This document shows positions 9,816 to 19,861 of a DNA stretch of 64,000 nt, one piece after another. The stretch covers positions 45,948,602 to 46,012,601 of the forward strand of contig JAUJPP010000003.1 of NCBI GenBank assembly GCA_030562195.1, written 5' to 3'. Under the pieces are notes generated by a model. It saw only the letters and a list, made by a program, of their open reading frames with translations, did not search any database and was not told where the DNA came from. The position numbers and the translations under genes are program-made. Numbering within the stretch: position 1 is the stretch's first letter; each line of letters starts with the position of its first letter. The stretch is from Nipponacmea schrenckii. Lineage: Eukaryota; Mollusca; Gastropoda; Lottiidae.

Positions 9816-11327
9816 AAGGGTTGGGTGTCTACTTCATCGTCACAAGAGTCAATGTCAGAATCGGATAGGATTGAATCATTAGCTTTATCACGTGATCCAA
9901 CCCTAAAACATTCAGACATCTTCACACGATAAGATGTCTTTTGAAGTTGATTGCCTATGAACTTACGAACGTAACACCATTGACCATCCACACTTGTAAC
10001 CAAATAACGATTCCTAGCGTTGGATTTACCACCATCTGAATGTAAATGCACTAAATCACCAACACAAACATTTGCACATATCCTTGAGTTAGGTGCCTTT
10101 GACTTTTCACTAAAATGGTGATTCTTTAAGCGTGAACTGGTCTTCCCTTGGATAAGATCCAAATCATTTAGAGGAATGGGATGGGCCTGAAACTGATCAC
10201 GTTGAGTCCACATTTCACGAGCCGACAATCCAGAAAAACGAATCCTAGTGTTCAGTCTGACAGTAGCTAGGGACAAAATTAAAGGTGTAATCCTTCCACC
10301 CATAGGTTCTTGACGAAGAATTTCGTTAATTAATTCTTGTACAGCCTTTTCTGCGACGGGGTTTTTGTTTTTGTTTTTATTGCGACCTATTTCAATAGAA
10401 ATTCGATGCTGCCTTAAAAGCCGATCGTTCACTAACGTTTGAAATCCTGGAGCGGAATCAGTTCTAACCACCGCAAACGGTCCATCTAATGGTCTGAGCT
10501 CAATACACATGCGCAGTAGTGCATCACGCAATGTATCTGCTTCCTCGTCGCTAATGAAACAGCTCACAGTGTAAGCAGTCACACATTCTCGAAGAACGAA
10601 AATAAGTTGACCAGTTCGTCTAATCACATCACAAGCGTAGTTGATTCCTATTGCATTAGGGGGGTCACACGTTGATTGTTCCTTGAGGGTCCTAGGAATT
10701 TTACAGGGAGACGCATTGATGACAGTTTTGCGTAACAGTTGATATGGCTTTGTCCATGTCCAGAGCGAAAAACTTACGACTCATGACCTGTTTCAATTGA
10801 TGCGTAGAAGGATGATCAAGTTGTATATGCAAGGACGTCACAAGTCCATCTAAGAGAGCACGGGGGACCACAATACATTCTCTGTTTCCCTCAAGTGGTG
10901 CAACGCGAGGTACAACTAAGAGTCCATCTTTAGCAATTGTGGTAACACTCAAGTATCGTTTCACATCTCTAATGTTAGTCAGTTTTTTCGATGGTCTAGT
11001 GCCTTGTATAAGATGCGCATGCACACGACGAAGATCTCCACACTCCCCCTGAATATCCAGCCACAGAGAACGATTACAAAATGGGAGTTTTCCCTGTCCA
11101 CTTAGAATTTCAGACACCGAAAGATGACTAACAACCGAATCCTCCGTTACGCTAATAAATGAGCAAATTTGACAAGAAGGGTTAACACATGGTAGAGCAT
11201 TCCTACTCGCAAAATCCGAAGGCACATTTGCGGACCCAGCCAAATGCCGCACAGATGCCTGGTAACGACTAATGACCGATAAAAACGTGGAAACGCGGGG
11301 GCTTATAAAAAATTTACCGCGACACAA
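9816..11327 (-). pseudogene. RNase H tail and integrase of the older gypsy element, split by insertion
   Basis: 11327-10701 carries the end of RNase H and an integrase zinc region: [14 protein letters not shown] followed by NCHQC, the HHCC arrangement. 10627-9816 carries part of the catalytic core (RTDSAPGFQTL with Asp, then PVAEKAVQEL with Glu) and a C-terminal domain. The frame is broken around 10650-10700. At 9816 the frame meets the LTR of the inserted element. It resumes open at 5696 on the far side and continues as a proline-rich tail, with the tail's last part (RRSNRVKRLPQ) in another frame down to 5519. The region is not functional. Confidence 0.7.
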
Positions 11328-12300
11328 TTTTTCATACGCCAGAACGCAAGGTTTGCTATCGGTCAGAATGCAAGCCGGGTGTTTCGATTGTATAATAAAC
11401 GTTCTAAAGTGTTTCGTAGCAACTGCGATAGCTAAGGCCTCGACTTCGCACGGGATCTATGTTGACTGGCGACCCCTTAGTTTAGCGCTGAAAAAACCGG
11501 CAACCCTTTGCTTTCCGGCCCTAGTTACATAGAGGGTAGCCTCTATGCCGTAATCCTTTACCGCACCATCAGTTATAATCCACAAAAGTCGTCTGGGCGC
11601 GGCAAAACGATTGTTTTACTATTGTTCAATGCCGATTTAGCGCGTTCATTAGATTGTCTACCAGCGGAGAGTTCATCAAGAGGTCCAATTAATGAAGCGC
11701 ACCCGGGTATAACGCGTGCGAGAACCTTATAAGCTCCGATAAAAGAGCGTATACCACGTACTGTTTCAGGAAACGAACACGTCGCTAGTGTCGAAATTCT
11801 ATGAGTGCTTGCGCGAATACTACCTTGATCCCAGATCCACCCAAGTAGTGAAACCGATTTGGGACATACATTAGTTATTTTGGCTGACAGTCTAAGATCG
11901 TTTTTGTGCAAGTCTTCTAGTACTCTAAACCAGTTATCATACAATTCCTCGACAGTGTTGCCGCCACAGTAAAGATCATCAGCAAATTTCGCGACACGAC
12001 CTTCTTCGGTAAGCTGACCTAATACTCGACACATCATTTCCTCTAAGGCGGTTTCTGAACCTGGCATGCCCATAGCAGATCGCGCATACACAAAAACACC
12101 ACGAAATGATGTAGCAACGCCGCAGTACTTCATGGATTGTTTAGAAAGGGGAATTTGGTAAAAAGTATTCGTCAGATCTGTGGAAATGATATATTTCCAT
12201 TGTGCAATTAAGCGCAAAATCGAATCAACATCCGGCATTTGTCTCCAATTTTCGAAGGAGTTGACTGTTTTTTGATAAACACCACTGCTTCGGGGCCCTG
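11328..12300 (-). pseudogene. Reverse transcriptase / RNase H of the older gypsy element
   Basis: The minus strand encodes an RT with [11 protein letters not shown] (motif A region), [14 protein letters not shown] (template/primer grip region) and [11 protein letters not shown] (FADD catalytic motif). It continues through [13 protein letters not shown] into a connection and RNase H domain with [15 protein letters not shown] and LTDSKP, which carry the acidic RNase H residues. The thumb-to-RNase H stretch changes frame near 11573. The expected N-terminal RT fingers and the protease are absent upstream of 12238, where sequence resembling coding breaks off. Confidence 0.75.
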
Positions 12301-12692
12301 CCTGTGAGAATGAGCCATGGTAAACTAAAATCTAATAAAATTCTACGATCAAACCTTGAGTTTTACTGTCCTTCTCGACAATCTTGTCAACAGCAATATA
12401 TGCGCCACGTGTTCAGGGTTGTTGGTAGAAGGGAGTCCCGGCGATATTTTCTGGGTTGTAGGTTCGAAAATAAACTCTGCCACCACGCCAGTTAACTAGA
12501 TTGTATCCCGTCCCTCGTTGATCAACAACAACACAAGGTTAATAAGACTTTATGTAGAGAACCATGACATGACTTCAAATGTGTTTACAGGGTAGTAGTC
12601 GGAAGACAGAGAGGCCAGGTTAGTAAAACGATGCACGTGATACAAGTCGAAATGATTAGTAAAATACACCTTATGGCGATGGCTTATAGTTC

Positions 12693-13768
12693 GACATGAT
12701 TTATTTAGATTAATCTTACAATATTCATCGATAAGAGTTTACATATAGAGTGATGGGACACAAAAACAGCTCTATACAGATTCTGACGTTTCGAGAAAAA
12801 AAACCCGCAAAACGAAATAATTCTATTTTGCTCGATCGATAAATGGAGTAACCTCCCATGGACTGATTCACTTTTTTAATAACGAGAATCAACTCTCTGT
12901 ATGAGCTTTATGAAAAGATTTCTTACCAACTGCAAGTATGCAAGATAACCCAGCGAATACAAACGGTTTAATTAATTACAAACAGTATCTTCGGTTTGAA
13001 TGTGGAACAAGCAGTACCAGGTTTATGTTACGAAATGGGTAGTTAAAGAACCGATAGGCCTACCAACTGTAAAAAACGAGAATAGCCAGTGGCCAAGTGC
13101 CATTTTATAATGAGGAATGTGAATTCGAAGTGAAACATGTGTTTTAATATCTTCATATTGGCGATTAACTTAATATGTAACAGACGCATAGTTTTTTATA
13201 ACTATAGTGTTATTGTTAAACTTATTGTTCATACGAGATAAGAAAAATTTGTTTCCTTTTTATTGTTAAATTTAATAAAACACATCTGTTTATAATTTAT
13301 AAAGATCATTACGTGCGATAATGTGTGTGCATTCATATTGTGGGATATATTCTGACTCGTCTTCTACAACTAGAATCATTTATGTATCTGCATTGACGTC
13401 AATTCTGATGTTCGTCCTTAAGTTGACAATAAATAGTTTGGTAAATCAGGGTAAATTTAACTGTTTACTACGGGTATTTAAAGCTCCATGCAAAAAGTAC
13501 AGAAATTTACTTTACTGTTTTTCACATTGAGGTGGAAGAAACAAGAAAACCACTTAATGCTATGACATCTAAGGTCTAGTCTACCCCAATATGAGACAAG
13601 GTTATTATTCAATCATGTTGTAATAACGATGGTCAAAGTCAATATTAAGTTTATGTTAAGTATTAAGTTTAAGTTAATGAAGAATTCTTCATTATATGAA
13701 AATCTCTTTCTATATTTTGTTAAACATTAATAGAAATATTCAGTGAATAATTGGAAATAGGCGAGATA
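12693..13768. other. Intergenic, no gene seen
   Basis: AT-rich sequence between the gypsy nest and the next MITE. The longest frame (13321-13530) has no recognisable domain or codon bias. I see nothing further. Confidence 0.4.
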
Positions 13769-14113
13769 TTAAAGGGATAATAGGCGTTAGAATACACTCG
13801 TCCTACGGCTTACATTTGTGTTTAATATTGACTATTAGTTAAATAAGTATACATCCCACACTTTACCAAATTTTAAAAAGCCACAATAAAAATATATTCG
13901 GAATTTAAAAAGTGAGCCAGCGACGATCCCATTCAGTTTGAGAATAAAAGCGTTGGTAAATCAACGCTAAAACATCATTGTGCGATTCAACAGTAGGGGT
14001 CAAGGACGCGTGAAAACCCACATGTTAGAGTTAAGGTCTTTAAATGGCATTTAGCAATTGTGAGTACGATATATATGCACAGCTTTATGGAACAACAATC
14101 ACTGGTTAAAGTT

Positions 14114-14156
14114 TATGCTACGTTTCGGCGTGTTTCCCCCGCCGTCCTCAGGCACA
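14114..14156 (-). ncRNA. Hammerhead-like motif in the Penelope left terminal repeat
   Basis: Exact inverted copy of the motif at 18315-18357. It keeps the core, stem II and the TGTGC/GCATA stem I. It faces the opposite strand, so the element carries one motif at each end. Confidence 0.55.
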
Positions 14157-14237
14157 GAATGACAAGACATGATAGGCAACGATATATATACAATTGTACT
14201 TATTATTAAAATAACACAAGAGATAAAATATTTACGT

Positions 14238-15375
14238 ATTTCGACTTTGGCGAAAACGTATTGTAATCGTTCGGATTATTACTTATTATTTTTTTTTTTT
14301 TTGTAATTCTTGGATGAGTTTGCAGACAAACTGGTAAAAGGTGCAGAAATTCTAAATCTACAGTTGATCTTAGAATGATTTCTATTATCAAATAAAACAA
14401 AACCGGAAGTTCTATCTCTGACAGGAAGTGAGAACCGGAAGTTCAGGTTTTTTTGCTTTAGCAAGTTTATTTTCAGTTCGATTTTGACCGGATTTTCAGA
14501 TTTGAAAACTTCAATGTATTTGTCAACTAACAATTATAGGTTTTATGCAATTAGGTTAAATATTTTATCCAGGATTTGCAATTCAATATTCAAGGGTCAT
14601 CGGCAAAAATTTCAGACCGTGATTTCTCCTTTAATATAAATGGTAAAATTTTGAAACTTTACCAGTTGATAGGCGATATGTTTATAATTTTTGAAAAAAT
14701 GTGAAAAAAAAAATTCCACTTCCGGTTTGGCCTCAAATGACGTAATTACGTAACTTCCGGTCTATAACTGCTAGGTGAAAAGTGAAAACTGTTTTATAAA
14801 TAACTTGTCAATAGTAATTGATTTGACCTAAATAATTAGGTCAAGCTGCCAAATCGGCCGCCATTTTGAATTTTCGTTACAATTCTTAAATCCGAAATTC
14901 AGACACTACTGATAGACCGATTTTGATGAAATTTAGCACATAGATACAATGGATCATTATCTACCTTTTCTTGGAGACCGATTTTCAAATTTCGTATTTT
15001 CTTTCGAATTATTTAAATTTCGATTTTTTCAAAATTAGGTCACTTTAACGGGTACGGAAGGTGTGACCCACTTAATCTATGACCTTGAAAATTAGGTCAA
15101 ATAATATTCAATATATTGTCTACGAGTAGATATTTTTTAATTTGGCTTACTTAAAAAATTCATAGAGATAAGTGTACTTAAATACAGCAAAAATTGATAA
15201 TTTTCATATTTTCGCCATCATTAACCGTTACGGAAGGTGTGACCTAATTATTTTATGACTTTGAAAACTAGGTCAAATGATATTCAATATGTTGTCTAGA
15301 TGTAGGTAATTGCAAATTTAGCCTACATAATATTTTAAGGCTCTCGAAATACGTTCATAATTGTAAGCAATTCTA
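14238..15375. mobile_element. Insert of unknown type within the Penelope left arm
   Basis: The sequence is absent from the corresponding right arm, where TTTTATCTC runs directly into the following block. ACGTATTTCGA near the left end and TCGAAATACGT at about 15345-15355 are inverted. A ~185-bp stretch is duplicated inside: ACGGAAGGTGTGACC at about 15053 and 15231, with following AGGTCAAAT/ATATTCAAT blocks. There is no coding frame. The boundaries are approximate. Confidence 0.45.
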
Positions 15376-15796
15376 GTTTATTATTGCAACTACATTAATG
15401 TTAAAAGGTAAGATAAAAAGGAAAAATTCTTAAAATAACATACAATTCTGATTCAATTAAGAGGGGTTATAATTAAAATAACACAAGAGATAAAATGTTT
15501 TATTATTGCAAATACATTTATGTTTAAAGGTATGATAAAAAGGAAACTGATACTTAAAATAACATACAATTCTGATTCAATTAAGGGGGTTAATTGAAGA
15601 TTAAGTAAATAATTGTTTTATTAATAGTGAATAATATCATATAAAACTAACTAGTGATTGGGAAGTGAAGTGCTTTATTTACCAAATATGAATAAATTTA
15701 TGCAAATTAATAATTCAGTCAGATAAGTTTGTCATATGCATGTGAAATTCTGACACCTTCATCTCTGTTTAGGTCTGGCTTGTATCTTCTGATGTT
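15376..15796 (-). repeat. Inverted copy of the Penelope 3' end
   Basis: Near-exact reverse complement of 17820-18240, including the last codons of the endonuclease frame and the AT-rich 3' untranslated tail. It stops at GATGTT (15796), where the 5'-truncated coding frame begins. The two arms can form a hairpin of more than 400 bp enclosing the coding region. Confidence 0.85.
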
Positions 15797-15799
15797 CGC

Positions 15800-17897
15800 T
15801 CGTCTGTCAATTCATCAGCAGCTAAAAAGATTCTAGAAAGGGCAAGCCATGCTCTGGTAAAGGAAAGAATCCAGCACCACCGAAACCAAAAACAACGCCT
15901 CTCCATCAAATTTGAACAGCAATACCAAGAATTAAAAACTATCCTCTCCACCTCTGATTTTCAAGACCTGAGAACCAAGCAAGAGAAGACCAATGACCTT
16001 CTTGGCAAAAAAATCAAAACCTCACACCAAACCAAATTTGACAATCTAAGAAGACAAAAAACTTATTTAGAAAACTCATCAAAACCAGACCACCACCAAA
16101 AGAATGAATTCCTCACCAAAACTGTCATAAACCTAAGCCAGAAAAATCTAACAGAAGATCAGATAAACCTACTCTCCCGAGGACTAAAGTTTTCCCCAGT
16201 TACAAAACTCAGCAACCATGATGACTTCATCGTCAACATAGAACGTGGCTTACACCAACTAGCACCAGGCGGCCATATCAACTACTTAAGGCACCAAGTG
16301 ACAGAAATCCTCGCCAAAAACAAGAAACAACCACATAACCTAACCAAAGTCGAGAGAGATGCACTCAGAGACCTTAAACAAGACGATAAGATCGCCATTT
16401 TACCAGCAGATAAGGGGAAAGCCACAGTCATCATGGATAAGAAAGAATACCAAGAAACTGTTACAGAACTGCTCAGTGATGCGAAAACCTACAGAAGACT
16501 ACGGAAAAATCCTACGAACATATACAAAGACAGGTTGGACAAAAAGCTAAATGAACTTGAATCCAGTAACCAAATAACCAATCAACTCAAGTTCAAACTG
16601 AGATCAAGCCGCCACCCACGTCCACCATATGCCAGAGCAACAATTAAGATTCACAAAAACCCTATCAAGGCTCGGCTACTCATATGCTCTCGGGATTCTG
16701 TATTCTACAACATCGCCCAACACCTTAGCAGAATCTTGGCACCACTAGGGAAAACCTCTAACTCCTTCATCAAAGACCACACTAACTACAGACAGCATTG
16801 TCGACCTTATTCAGATGTGTATGTCATCTACCTACTTCACTTGGGGAGATGAGATCTACGAACAAATCCACGGTCTACCAATGGGAAGCCCCTTGTCACC
16901 GTTGATCACTGAAATCTACATGACAGCCTTTGAAGAAAAGACCATGGAAACATCACCAATCTCGCCAATCTGCTGGTTCCGGAAAGTTGATGACACCTTT
17001 GTTATGCTTGGAGAAAATGATGAGCCAACTGCTCTACTTCAACACCTAAATGCTCAGCATCGAAGGATAAAATTTACTATGGAAAAAGAAGAAAATGACT
17101 CAATACCCTTTTTGGATGTGAGAATTATGCGGATAGGAGGTCAGCTGAAGACGTGTGTTTATAGGAAACCTACACATACAGATCAGTATGTAAACTTCCA
17201 GTCTAACACACCTCAACATGTCAAAAGGGCAGCCATCACAACACTGGTCAGAAGAGCAAAAAGGATTTGTGATCCAGAATACTTTCAACAAGAGCTACAA
17301 CACATCAAGAATGTATTTTGTATGCACAACAACTATCCTTCTACTTTTGTTCATGAAGCCATTCGATCAACACTGATGGCAAAACCCACCAACCAACAAT
17401 CTGACACAAACAGACCCCCAAACCGCATAGTTATACCTTTCATTGGAAAGGCATCATACCAAATTAAGAAGATCCTAAAGAAGTCGGTTGGTATTGAAAC
17501 AGTGTTTTCGGGTAATACAACACTTAAAGACTTACTCAAAGCCAATGGAAAATTGAATCCCTCTAACAACCAAAAGCCTAAGGGATGCGTTTACCGAGTT
17601 GAATGTTCCTGTGGAAGCTCTTACATTGGGGAAACCAAAAGACCCCTTGATGTTCGTCTAAAAGACCACCAAGACAAACCTGGCAATGAAGGAACATCAG
17701 CTGTAGCTGAACATCTTGCTATGGGGAGAAAAACAGGACATAAAGTAAACTTTGAAAATACCAACATACTGACATTAAATAAGCATATTGATAAAACCAG
17801 GAGACTTCATGAAGCCATCAACATCAGAAGATACCAGCCAGACCTAAACAGAGATGAAGGTGTCAGAATTTCACATGCATATGACAAACTTATCTGA
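15800..17897 (+). pseudogene. Penelope RT with GIY-YIG endonuclease, internally deleted
   Basis: One frame is open from 15800 (no ATG, truncated) to 16852. It has a basic N-terminus, the Penelope hallmark ILPADKGKATVIMDKKEY and KIHKNPIKARLL. A second frame (16815-17897) carries GLPMGSPLSPLITEIYM, FRKVDDTFVML (catalytic DD), IPFLDVRIMR and the endonuclease start CVYRVECSCGSSYIGETKR. Between FIKDHTNY and DSIVDLIQMC the RT segment bearing motif A, with its first catalytic Asp, is missing and the frame shifts. The copy is therefore inactive. The stop at 17897 follows ISHAYDKLI. Confidence 0.88.
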
Positions 17898-18314
17898 CTG
17901 AATTATTAATTTGCATAAATTTATTCATATTTGGTAAATAAAGCACTTCACTTCCCAATCACTAGTTAGTTTTATATGATATTATTCACTATTAATAAAA
18001 CAATTATTTACTTAATCTTCAATTAACCCCCTTAATTGAATCAGAATTGTATGTTATTTTAAGTATCAGTTTCCTTTTTATCATACCTTTAAACATAAAT
18101 GTATTTGCAATAATAAAACATTTTATCTCTTGTGTTATTTTAATTATAACCCCTCTTAATTGAATCAGAATTGTATGTTGTTTTAAGAATTTTTCCTTTT
18201 TATCTTACCTTTTAACATTAATGTAGTTGCAATAATAAAATATTTTATCTCTTGTGTTATTTTAATAATAAGTACAATTGTATATATATCGTTGCCTATC
18301 ATGTCTTGTCATTC

Positions 18315-18357
18315 TGTGCCTGAGGACGGCGGGGGAAACACGCCGAAACGTAGCATA
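18315..18357 (+). ncRNA. Hammerhead-ribozyme-like motif in the Penelope right terminal repeat
   Basis: The core CTGAGGA (18320-18326; position 7 may vary in hammerheads) is followed by a GGCG/CGCC stem II with a GGGGAAACA loop and then GAAAC. Stem III is the minimal palindrome ACGT and the cleavage triplet would be GTA. Stem I is TGTGC (18315-18319) pairing with GCATA (18353-18357). The one flaw is an unpaired C at position 10.1. Penelope elements are known to carry minimal hammerheads that act as dimers. Confidence 0.55.
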
Positions 18358-18626
18358 AACTTTAACCAGTGATTGTTGTTCCATAAAGCTGTGCATATAT
18401 ATGTTAGAGTTACTTCCCTTTATATTTTACAATTTGCAAATCGCTTGATGGATGGCTTAAGCGTTTTATGATTAACTACTTAATTTTGGGGATTTATCGG
18501 ATTTAGAGGGATTTTGATGTATAGGTTTGACACCAGGTAAATCCACTGATGGATATATACTGTTATTGGCCAAATTTGAGTGAACTTAAATTTTTATGTT
18601 CGTTCTAACGCCTATTAACCCTTTAA

Positions 18627-19861
18627 TACACTCAAAGTTATTTGAAATTCTGGCTGTTTCGCTGTCGTCAGCACGCTCCTCCAACCCTCATCCCAACGTT
18701 CACTACATGAATAGTTCAAATATGGTTCACAGCTCTCAACCACAACAAATTATATGCCAATTATATAATCAACTTTTAATATCTTAATACATGTATACAT
18801 CACCGGATACATTACATTAATAACATAGTTTATTACACCAAAATAGAAACAATTACCTGAGTTTCCTAAAAATTAATAACATATACTTTTTATTCTTCTT
18901 TCCCACAATGTATTGAACAATATGTGAGGGGCTCAGTTCTATTGGTGATTCATAATATCGCATTGGATCCGCTGCATTTCACTTGAAACGGTCATAACGA
19001 AATACTAACCGGCAATATTAACACCTGCGATATTTAAAGGAATACTATCACTTAGTATGGGCATACATTATTCCAAACTTGATCAATAAAAGTATAATTT
19101 CATCATTTAGACTAACCAGGTTCCATGAAAAAAAGACTATAAAACAAGATAAATTAATTTAACAAAGTAATATTTGCATATTACACTTTAAGAATTACTA
19201 CTTTCAAGGCCTATAGAGTTATATGTCATAAAAGAGAACATCTTGAATATCTCTCGGATTCCGATAGTTGGCAACTCTATCCCTTGATTATGTTTATCTT
19301 TCCATGTCGCTTGGAATGTATAATCTATAACATCACAAAATAAAGAATACCTTTCAAAAAAAGATTGAGTTCTTGTCGTCGAAACATGAAAAAAAAGACG
19401 CCAGGAGAACATCAATCGCTGAAGGTAAAGTGTCGACTAACAAGAAATAATTGAAGTCGTGAGTGATAGTTAATGCAAAATGGTTGTAGATAATGTCAGT
19501 CAAGGAAAGTTCAAGAGAGTTAATTAATAAATTGGGTGACATTTCATATCTTTCTTCTTTGCTTACTTTGTCAAAAGTCTTGGTGTGGTAAATACTAGTA
19601 CTGGTATACGCTGATAGTTCCGGAGCGTGTGTTCCTCTCTTTTAAAAAGCAAAATATTCTGGAGTTGAAACATTTTCCATTCCGTTTGAAGAAGTAATAC
19701 CCATTATAAATAGAACTATGGTAATACCTAAACAGGACTAAAGTGAATATCTAGTAACCATTCTTTGAAACTCAAATCAAGCCCGACCACGGTACCAACA
19801 ATATCAATCCTTTTCTAATTATGCCCGAGAGTCAATACATGCTATTTATTTATTCTTGACT
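18627..19861. other. Intergenic; one unrecognised minus-strand reading near 19188-19542
   Basis: No gene is recognised. On the minus strand two overlapping frames (19542-19354 and 19415-19188) would join into about 115 codons if one base were gained or lost at the A-run near 19355. The text reads like protein but has no motif I know. It could be a decayed exon or chance. A pair of overlapping AATAAA signals on the minus strand at 19845-19854 probably serves the transporter gene upstream. Confidence 0.3.

Larger units (their letters stand above)
5340..12692 (-). mobile_element. Older Ty3/gypsy-type LTR element, interrupted and internally deleted
   Basis: Similar 150-190-bp sequences at 5340-5498 and 12504-12692 (TGTATCCCGTCC..., ...AATACACCTTATGGCG) act as left and right LTRs. 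Between them the minus strand reads RT, RNase H, integrase zinc region, integrase core and a C-terminal tail. Gag and protease are missing. A purine-rich AGAAAAATGAAG on the sense strand lies just before the left (3') LTR as a polypurine tract. The newer element at 5697-9815 splits its integrase C-terminus. I could not confirm a target duplication. The gene order RT-RH-IN supports Ty3/gypsy rather than copia. Confidence 0.75.
14034..18400 (+). mobile_element. Penelope-like element with inverted terminal copy
   Basis: ATGTTAGAGTTA lies on both sides (14022-14033 and 18401-18412), a likely 12-bp target duplication. The plus-strand body encodes a Penelope-type RT with a GIY-YIG endonuclease. The 3' end (17820-18400) is repeated in inverted orientation at the left (15796 back to 14069), so the element is bounded by inverted pseudo-LTRs. 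Penelope elements are known for such direct or inverted partial copies. The left copy is interrupted by an unrelated 1.1-kb insert (14238-15375). Hammerhead-like motifs lie in both terminal copies. Confidence 0.88.
13769..18626. mobile_element. TTAA-flanked MITE, split by a Penelope insertion
   Basis: TTAAAGGGATAATAGGCG (from 13769) and its near reverse complement CGCCTATTAACCCTTTAA (ending 18626) are terminal inverted repeats with TTAA at both borders, the target used by piggyBac-type transposases. Removing 14034-18400 leaves about 490 bp. Partial relatives occur at 36700-36900, 46855-47037 and 48773-49045. They share GACACCAGGTAAATCCACTG or ATGTTCGTTCTAACG-like blocks. Confidence 0.65.

Noticed and set aside
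12450..12500. tRNA-type primer site TGGCGTGGTGGCAG next to the outer 5' LTR
   Set aside because: It starts about a dozen bases from the LTR and I could not match it to a specific tRNA, so it is not listed as a feature.
14238..15375. Candidate satellite or CRISPR-like array from the repeated AGGTCAAAT blocks
   Set aside because: Only two diverged ~185-bp units with no spacers; the region is an animal-genome insertion.
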